Shown here piece after piece: positions 31,938 to 37,216 of a stretch of 37,216 nt of DNA (within the stretch, counting starts at the first letter, position 1; every line of letters starts with the position of its first letter). The translations under genes and the position numbers were made by a program. The stretch comes from JBNRMR01 sp050942895. Its GTDB lineage: Bacteria; Bacillota; Clostridia; Christensenellales; UBA1750. Under the pieces are notes generated by a model. The model saw nothing but the letters and a program-made list of their open reading frames with translations. It was not told the origin of the DNA and did no database searches. The stretch spans positions 1 to 37,216 of the forward strand of contig JBMNOE010000022.1 of assembly GCA_050942895.1 (NCBI GenBank). Direction: 5' to 3'.

Positions 31938-33623
31938 CTATGCCGTTTCTATGCAGGCCACTTCTTCCAGACCTAAATCCTTTATGCCCATTTCACGCAG
32001 TATATATTTTTGTATCTTTCCCGAAGCGGTAGTGGGATAACTGTCGATGAAGCGCACATATCTGGGCGCCTTAAACTTTGAAAGACCCTGCCTTGCAAAC
32101 TCGATCATATCCTCCTCTGTGGAGGTTTCGTCATCGCCCAATATGATATATGCCATCACTTCCTCGCCGTAGCGAACATCCGGCACGCCCACCACCTGCA
32201 CATCCTTCACCTTGGGATGGGTGTAATAAAACTCCTCCAGCTCTCTCGGGTAAATATTCTCGCCTCCGCGGATTATCATGTCCTTCAGCCGGCCGGTGAT
32301 CTTGTAATAGCCCTCCTCATCCACCGTGCCAAGATCGCCCGTGTGGAGCCATCCGTCCTCGGTGACGGCCAGCTTCGTGGCCTCGGGCATCTTGTAGTAG
32401 CCCTTCATGATGTGATATCCGCGGGTCATTATCTCCCCGGGGACATTGAGTCCCGCTTCTTCGCCCGTTTCTGGGTTCACAATTTTCACCTCTACGAAGG
32501 GATGCTGCTTGCCCACGGTGGAAACCCGCATCTCCATGGGGTCATCCGTCCTTGTCTGGGTGAACACGGGGGATGATTCCGTCAGGCCGTACGCAATCGT
32601 GATCTCGCCCATGTTCATCTTGTCGTTCACTTCCCGCATCACCTTTATCGGACAGGGAGAGCCCGCCATTATACCGGTGCGCAGGCTGGAGAAATCGTAT
32701 TCGTCAAAGCGCTCGTTGTTGAGTATTGATATAAACATGGTGGGAACCCCGTGAAGCCCGGTGCATTTTTCCCTTTGGACGGCTTCCATCACATGGATGG
32801 GGTTGAAATGATCCACCATTACCAAAGTTGTGCCGTGGGTCATGGCGGCCATGGAGCCCAGCACGCAGCCGAAGCAGTGGAACAGCGGCACAGGTATGCA
32901 CAGCCTGTCCTTTTCAGTTAACTCCATGCAGTCGCCTATCAAAAGGCCGTTGTTCAGCACATTGTAGTGGGTGAGCATGACGCCCTTCGGAAAGCCGGTG
33001 GTTCCGGAGGTATACTGCATGTTTATGACATCGTGGATGTCCAGCGAGCGCTGTATCTCGTCCACCGCGCTTTGGCGAACGCTTTGCGCAAAGCCGTATA
33101 TTTCATTGAAATTATACATGCCGGCTGGGGTGTTTTCCTCGGCGCCTATAAACACTATCCGCTTAAGCATGGGCAACGCCTTCTCGTTTATATCGCTTCT
33201 GTCAGCATTATCCAGATCCTTGCAGATGCCTTTGATGTGCTGCAAGTAGTTGTTGCCCTTTATGCCCCCCACCATGAACAGCGTGGAGGTGTCCGATTGG
33301 CGGAGCAGATATTCCAGCTCGAACTGCTTGTAGTTGGTGTTTACAGTCACCAGCACGCAGCCGATCTTGCAGCTGCAATATTGCAGTATCAGCCATTCGG
33401 GGACATTTGTGGCCCATATCGCCACATGGTCGCCTTTTTTAATGCCCATTGCCAGCATTCCCCTGGCAACCTTGTTGCAGATATCGCGAAACTCGCTATA
33501 AGTCCAGCGGATATTCTCCTCCAATGGGTAGACAATGCAGTCATTATCGGGGTAAAGCTCCGCCTGCCTGTCCACCAGGTCGCCAATGGTCATCTCGATC
33601 AGCTTGTCTCTAATAATGCTCAT
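31938..33623 (-). CDS. AMP-forming acyl-CoA ligase, long-chain/FadD-like
   Basis: A second ANL-superfamily ligase (561 aa). The phosphate-binding motif YTSGTTGFPKG is at residues 204-214, AYGLTES at 344-350, LHTGD at 426-430, GRLKD at 444-448, and the catalytic lysine of TTASGKIQK near 536. The sequence type (VNMQYTSGTT-like region, ENIYPRELEEFYYTHPKV) matches fatty-acid/AMP-binding proteins. It differs clearly from the ligase at 71-1732, so the two are not recent duplicates. It is directly behind an Ile T-box leader, with AGGAGG before the ATG, and is followed by glpP. Substrate unknown; the leader points to a branched-chain acid. Confidence 0.9.
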   Translation of the reverse strand: MSIIRDKLIEMTIGDLVDRQAELYPDNDCIVYPLEENIRWTYSEFRDICNKVARGMLAMGIKKGDHVAIWATNVPEWLILQYCSCKIGCVLVTVNTNYKQFELEYLLRQSDTSTLFMVGGIKGNNYLQHIKGICKDLDNADRSDINEKALPMLKRIVFIGAEENTPAGMYNFNEIYGFAQSVRQSAVDEIQRSLDIHDVINMQYTSGTTGFPKGVMLTHYNVLNNGLLIGDCMELTEKDRLCIPVPLFHCFGCVLGSMAAMTHGTTLVMVDHFNPIHVMEAVQREKCTGLHGVPTMFISILNNERFDEYDFSSLRTGIMAGSPCPIKVMREVNDKMNMGEITIAYGLTESSPVFTQTRTDDPMEMRVSTVGKQHPFVEVKIVNPETGEEAGLNVPGEIMTRGYHIMKGYYKMPEATKLAVTEDGWLHTGDLGTVDEEGYYKITGRLKDMIIRGGENIYPRELEEFYYTHPKVKDVQVVGVPDVRYGEEVMAYIILGDDETSTEEDMIEFARQGLSKFKAPRYVRFIDSYPTTASGKIQKYILREMGIKDLGLEEVACIETA

Positions 33624-33672
33624 AAATTCCTCCTGAGATACCGGCCATAAGCCGGGTGTATAAAGCCGGGTA

Positions 33673-33710
33673 TTAAAAACCGCCCCCGGCTATAATGCCA
33701 GAGGCGGTGG
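33673..33710 (-). terminator. T-box-controlled intrinsic terminator
   Basis: On the minus strand, ACCGCCTCTGGC pairs with GCCGGGGGCGGT and a TTTTT tract follows. It lies directly after the T-box core and 50 bases before the ligase ATG. Confidence 0.88.
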
Positions 33711-33932
33711 AATAAACCAACGCGGTACCACTCTGATTGATGCTCATTTCACGCACAAACATGCGCTTTCCCTTTTAACGGCGGGTGCCCGTCTCCATTT
33801 ACTGGGCCAAATGGCCTTTCCTGAAGCCGCTCTAAGGTGAGTGGAGCTGATTTCACGCTACCGGCTTGCACCATACGCCGGCTCTCTTTAAGCGAAATTA
33901 CAGCACGCTGTCCTCGTCATCGCGTTATCTCA
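33711..33932 (-). promoter_or_regulatory. T-box leader 2, tRNA-Ile specific
   Basis: The T-box AGAGTGGTACCGCG occupies 33721-33734 on the minus strand. Stem I carries AGAGAGCCGG and GGTGCAAGCCGG. On its 3' side the sequence is GAA-ATC-A, placing an ATC isoleucine codon at 33849-33851 with the usual purine after it. TGGT in the T-box pairs with ACCA, agreeing with A73 of tRNA-Ile. Uncharged tRNA-Ile should stabilise the antiterminator and switch on the acyl-CoA ligase and glpP. Confidence 0.93.
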
Positions 33933-33938
33933 TAATAC

Positions 33939-33966
33939 ATTATACATATTATTTTTTCAATGTCAA
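33939..33966 (-). promoter_or_regulatory. Promoter of T-box leader 2
   Basis: TTGACA (33961-33966), a 16-base spacer and a consensus TATAAT (33939-33944) on the minus strand. Confidence 0.85.
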
Positions 33967-34020
33967 TCATTTTTATCCAAAAAATATCTGACGGCGGCTT
34001 TCGGGAAAAACGCGCCCCTC

Positions 34021-34049
34021 TTCCAAATTCTGTCGATCTCTGTTATAGT
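34021..34049 (+). promoter_or_regulatory. Candidate promoter of the TauE/SafE gene
   Basis: TTCCAA (34021-34026), a 17-base spacer and TATAGT (34044-34049). It is divergent from the T-box promoter. Confidence 0.45.
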
Positions 34050-34090
34050 GTGAGTAATTGTGCTTTGAAAGGAGCAGTTATTGTTTTTCT

Positions 34091-34879
34091 ATGATTTATC
34101 TTCTGTTTTTTATCGCATTCGCCGCATCCATATTGGGAGCGGCCACGGGAATCGGCGGCGGGATAATAATCAAGCCCGCGGTTGATGCCCTGGGAATCCT
34201 GCCCGTGACCGTTGCCAGTTTTCTTTCAGGTTGCACAGTCCTTTCCATGTCCTGCGTTTCATTGATTAATTCCCGCAAAAGATGCAGGGGGCCGCTTTTG
34301 AAGAAAGCCGCGCTTCTTGGCGTTGGCGCTGCCGTTGGCGGGGTCCTGGGCAAGCTGCTTTTCGATATGCTGGCTGCCGCTTTTCCCCACAGCGGGGTTT
34401 TGGCTGCGGCGCAGTCTTCGATGCTGCTTGTGTTAACCGCCGGCGTTATAGTATACCTTTTAAACAAGCATCGCATTATAACCCACAACATAGAAAACAA
34501 GGCCTACGCCATCTTCACCGGCCTTGTCCTTGGAGTCATCTCCTCGTTCTTGGGGATAGGCGGCGGGCCCTTCAATCTGGCAGTTCTATACTATCTTTTT
34601 TCATTGGAAGCAAAGGATGCCGCTGTGGGTTCTTTGTTCATAATTATGCTCTCCCAGTCCGCCAGCATCTTTTTTACGGTAGCATCGGGAAATGTTCCGG
34701 CTTTTGATCCCGTGGCGCTGGTTGCCATGATCACGGCCGGCGTTTTAGGCGGAATTTTGGGCAGCGAGCTTCTCAAGCGCAGTTCGGCAAAGGGAACCGT
34801 CCGTTTGTTTATGGGCGTGCTATGCCTGATAATCGCCATTTGCATCTATAATATTCTTCGAAGCTTAATTGCTGCGTAA
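34091..34879 (+). CDS. TauE/SafE-family anion permease
   Basis: A 262-aa membrane protein with about eight hydrophobic segments in two repeats. Each repeat begins with a glycine-rich motif: GAATGIGGGIIIKPA near the N-terminus and SSFLGIGGGPFNLA in the middle. The family moves sulfite, sulfoacetate or other sulfur anions across the membrane; direction and substrate here are unknown. The ATG at 34091 gives the canonical N-terminus. An upstream TTG in frame lies before the AAAGGAG site and is unlikely, although the spacing from that site to the ATG is long (16 bases). The neighbours are sulfur/selenium-type genes. Confidence 0.85.
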   Translation: MIYLLFFIAFAASILGAATGIGGGIIIKPAVDALGILPVTVASFLSGCTVLSMSCVSLINSRKRCRGPLLKKAALLGVGAAVGGVLGKLLFDMLAAAFPHSGVLAAAQSSMLLVLTAGVIVYLLNKHRIITHNIENKAYAIFTGLVLGVISSFLGIGGGPFNLAVLYYLFSLEAKDAAVGSLFIIMLSQSASIFFTVASGNVPAFDPVALVAMITAGVLGGILGSELLKRSSAKGTVRLFMGVLCLIIAICIYNILRSLIAA

Positions 34880-34912
34880 AAAGACGCTTGCTTTCGGGCA
34901 GGCTGCGTGGGA

Positions 34913-34948
34913 GCCCAAAGGGATGGCTATATGGCCATCCCTTTGGGC
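34913..34948. repeat. 15-bp perfect hairpin between convergent genes
   Basis: The arms 34913-34927 and 34934-34948 are perfect inverted repeats around TATATG, with outer GCAGGC/GCCTGC complementarity extending the structure to about 34899-34975. It has no T-run. It stands between the ends of the TauE/SafE gene and the DUF3343 gene. The CCAAAGGG core matches other hairpins in the window. Confidence 0.75.
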
Positions 34949-34991
34949 GTGGGCGGGTGGGGCCCGCCTGCGAACTTAAAGATCTCCAGTC

Positions 34992-35273
34992 CTATCTGGA
35001 CAGCGAGACCGGGCTTACCGATGTCCTGCCCCCGTTTCGCTCCACAATATAAAATCCTATCAAGTTCGAAGGATATGTTCTTTTATACTCTTTTATCGCG
35101 TCATACAGCCTCCCTGCTTCAAAGCTGACGGAAAGCCCGCAGCCTATCGCCACATCCCTGGGTGTTGCGATTATCTGACAGGGTATCTTGCTGCGTCTTA
35201 GCGTCATTTCAAACTTCTGAACGGAAGACCGCGAGCGGAATGCAGCTATGGCAAATTTTTCCTGACGGAACAT
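34992..35273 (-). CDS. DUF3343 protein (putative Se/S carrier-like)
   Basis: A 93-aa protein. FAIAAFRSRSSVQKFEMTLRR starts the fold, followed by the family pattern IIATPRDVAIGCGLSVSF with the conserved CGL cysteine, and a C-terminal KEYKRTYPSNLIGFY. AAGGAGAGG precedes the ATG. DUF3343 proteins are small and often encoded beside selenium genes (selD, yedF, EF2568-type desulfurases) in Clostridia (family knowledge). Here the gene is divergent from such a desulfurase, 108 bases apart. It may carry persulfide or selenide; this is unproven. The C-terminus after VERNGG is slightly longer than usual. Confidence 0.82.
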   Translation of the reverse strand: MFRQEKFAIAAFRSRSSVQKFEMTLRRSKIPCQIIATPRDVAIGCGLSVSFEAGRLYDAIKEYKRTYPSNLIGFYIVERNGGRTSVSPVSLSR

Positions 35274-35381
35274 ACAACCTCTCCTTACACGTCAGGTCAT
35301 TTTTAGATTACCTGCCGCAATATACTATACGGAAAAAAGAAAACTTGTGTGAAAACTTGTTTCCATGAAAGCGGTGGTATT

Positions 35382-36515
35382 ATGATATATTTTGACAATG
35401 CGGCCACTACCTTCCCAAAGCCCTCGTCTGTCTATTCTTCCGTAGGCTCCACCATGAGAAAAATATGCGCGAACCCGGGAAGGAGCGGCCATAAAATGTC
35501 GCTTGCCTGCGGAAAGCTGGTCTACAAAACGAGAGAGCTGGCCGCCTCGTTGATAAATGCCCCCAAAGTCGAAAGCTGCATTTTCTGCTTCAACTGCACC
35601 GACGCCCTTAACACCGCCATAAAGGGCGTGCTGCGCCCCGGTATGCATGTCGTCACCAGCCAGATCGAACACAATTCTGTCCTTCGAGTCCTTAAGACAA
35701 TGGAGAAAAGAGGCTTCATTCGCCTTACAGTGGTCGCACCCAGGCCTGATGGCATAATCAGCGCGGAGGCCATCGCCGCCGCAATAAACCGCCGGACAAG
35801 GCTCATCGTCCTCACCCATGCATCAAACGTCCTCGGAACAGTTCAGCCCATCGCCGCCGTGGGCGCACTTTGCCGCGCCCGGGGCATCATCTTTTTGGTG
35901 GACGCCGCCCAGAGCGCCGGAGTGCTTGATATCGACTTACAGAAAATGAACATAGACATGCTTGCAACCGCCGGGCACAAGGGCCTTTACGGGCCTCAGG
36001 GCACCGGCATTCTTTACATATCACCGGACATATCCGCCGACACGCTGAAGGAGGGCGGAACCGGCACCAGCAGCGAGCTCCTCTACCAGCCCCATGAAAT
36101 GCCCGAAAGGTTCGAGAGCGGCACATTGAATACGCCGGGCATCGCCGGACTGTATGCTGGTATGCGCTTTACAATAAAAAACAAGGAAGACATTCGGCGA
36201 AACGAACGCCGCCTGTGCGAGTTCATATATGAGGGCCTAAGCAATATTAACGGCGTTAAAATATACGGAACAGATAACTTCGACAAAAGGGTTGGGGTGA
36301 TATCGTTCAATTACAGGGATGTCCAGTCGGGCATAATCGCCGATGAGCTTAACCTGAGAAACATCGCCGTTCGCGCTGGGCTCCACTGTGCCCCCGGCTG
36401 CCATGAATTCATGGGCACAACTGACCAGGGAGCCGTTCGCATTAGCCTCGGAGCCTTTAACACCCTCTCCGAGGCTCAATTCCTCCTGGACTCGCTGAAA
36501 GAAATATTGTGTTGA
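35382..36515 (+). CDS. Cysteine desulfurase-like class V aminotransferase, EF2568 family
   Basis: PLP enzyme (377 aa) removing sulfur or selenium from cysteine or selenocysteine. The family start is MIYFDNAATTFPKPSSV. The PLP lysine is in ATAGHKGLYGPQGTG, and the mobile-loop cysteine is in GLHCAPGCHE. The TIGR01977/EF2568 group is linked to selenium-dependent molybdenum hydroxylases in some Firmicutes (family knowledge). The ATG at 35382 fits the family better than the GTG 33 bases upstream, although only a weak GCGGTGG precedes it. Divergent from DUF3343 and close to a TauE/SafE permease. No selD, selA or hydroxylase gene is in the window. Confidence 0.88.
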   Translation: MIYFDNAATTFPKPSSVYSSVGSTMRKICANPGRSGHKMSLACGKLVYKTRELAASLINAPKVESCIFCFNCTDALNTAIKGVLRPGMHVVTSQIEHNSVLRVLKTMEKRGFIRLTVVAPRPDGIISAEAIAAAINRRTRLIVLTHASNVLGTVQPIAAVGALCRARGIIFLVDAAQSAGVLDIDLQKMNIDMLATAGHKGLYGPQGTGILYISPDISADTLKEGGTGTSSELLYQPHEMPERFESGTLNTPGIAGLYAGMRFTIKNKEDIRRNERRLCEFIYEGLSNINGVKIYGTDNFDKRVGVISFNYRDVQSGIIADELNLRNIAVRAGLHCAPGCHEFMGTTDQGAVRISLGAFNTLSEAQFLLDSLKEILC

Positions 36516-36540
36516 ATATAGAAGAACGTGCGTGGAGACT

Positions 36541-37216
36541 GCGCAGGGCTTTGCCCCGCACCCCACAAGGGATTTTCCCTTGACCCTTTGCACATGATAG
36601 CAAATCTTGCTAAGCTTGAGGCGAAGTTCTGAATAAGGGGATTCCAAAGGGGCTACCCTTTGGCGGGAGCTTGAGGGCAGGGCCCTCGAACATGGATACG
36701 GCGCAGGGCTTTGCCCCGCACCCTACAAGGGATTCTCCCTTGACCCTTTGCACATGATAGCAAAAGCTTACGGGTTTAAGGCGGAGCCCTCGAACTGGGA
36801 GACTGCGCAGGGCTTTGCCCCGCACCCCACAAGGGATTCTCCCTTGACCCTTTGCACATGATAGCAAAAGCTTACGGGTATAAGGCAGGGCCCTCGAACG
36901 GGGATAAGGCGCAGGGCTTTGCCCCGCACCCCACAAGGGATTCTCCCTTGACCCTTTGCACATGATAGCAAAAGCTTATGGGTTTAAGGCAGAGCCCTCG
37001 AACATGGATACGGCGCAGGGCTTTGCCCCGCACCCCACAAGGGATTCCTCCCTTGACCCTTTGCACATGATAGCAAATCTGCTAAGCTTGAGGCGGAGTT
37101 CTGAATAAGGGGATTCCAAAGGGGCTACCCTTTGGCGGGAGCTTGAGGGCAGGGCCCTCGAACGGGGATACGACGCAGGGCTTTGCCCCGCACCCCACAA
37201 GGGATTTTCCCTTGAC
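36541..37216. repeat. Tandem array of composite repeat units with two alternating lengths, truncated by window end
   Basis: Units begin at about 36541, 36701, 36805, 36909, 37013 and 37173, so the spacings are 160, 104, 104, 104 and 160. Each has GCGCAGGGCTTTGCCCCGC, then the invariant CAAGGG/CCCTTG hairpin, ACCCTTTGCACATGATAGCAAA, and ends with GCCCTCGAAC. The two 160-base units carry an additional 56 bases including the palindrome CCAAAGG-GGCTA-CCCTTTGG. The array begins 26 bases after the cysteine-desulfurase stop and runs past the edge of the window. Confidence 0.93.

Noticed and set aside
36610..37200. Overlapping minus-strand frames with repeated CGVRGKALR peptides
   Set aside because: Same reason: repeat translation without start signals; frame lengths follow the unit length.
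36541..37216. CRISPR array
   Set aside because: The units are adjacent without variable spacers, 104-160 bases long, and no cas gene is present.

Overview
The window looks like chromosome of an anaerobic Firmicute of class Clostridia with moderate GC content. The evidence is strong AGGAGG-type ribosome binding sites, frequent TTG/GTG starts, T-box leaders, a neighbouring site-2 protease/ScpA/ScpB set, GlpP, DUF3343, and sugar ABC importers with very large binding lipoproteins. No rRNA, tRNA, CRISPR, phage or transposase gene is visible. I cannot name the genus.

Layout. 71-2739 (-): promoter, T-box leader, XRE-cupin regulator and a medium-chain-type acyl-CoA ligase. 2762-7392 (-): a glycerophosphodiester phosphodiesterase and a sugar-type ABC importer (two permeases and a 516-residue binding lipoprotein) with no ATPase gene. 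7477-12214 (+): rarA, a five-unit tandem repeat array, then tldD-tldE. 12277-17772 (+): GH42 beta-galactosidase, xylulokinase-type kinase and a second binding lipoprotein. 18011-22279 (+): pyrE, PfkB-type sugar kinase, homoserine dehydrogenase and an alpha/beta-hydrolase lipoprotein. 22280-24238: a decayed effector-domain gene, an AraC regulator (-) and a 500-base stretch with a possible gene remnant. 24239-26842: a small membrane protein (+), one repeat unit, then scpB, scpA and an M50 protease (-). 26970-31308 (-): a PadR regulator and potABCD polyamine importer under one promoter with a perfect 19-bp palindrome. 31348-33966 (-): a second T-box leader, a second acyl-CoA ligase and glpP. 34021-36515: TauE/SafE permease (+), DUF3343 protein (-) and an EF2568-like cysteine desulfurase (+), suggesting sulfur or selenium handling. 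36541-end: a second tandem array that runs off the window.

Two points stand out. First, both AMP-forming acyl-CoA ligases lie behind T-box leaders. The leader at 33.7 kb has a textbook Ile specifier (GAA-ATC-A), and both leaders carry TGGT in the T-box, which fits tRNA-Ile (discriminator A). This suggests that branched-chain acid activation, for example of 2-methylbutyrate for reductive isoleucine synthesis, is induced by isoleucine starvation. Second, a family of composite intergenic repeats lies at gene 3' ends: twelve clear copies in three places, one degenerate copy and two related long hairpins. All twelve copies keep the hairpin arms CAAGGG/CCCTTG while the loop varies. They occupy positions where ordinary U-tract terminators are mostly missing, so a role in transcript ends is plausible.
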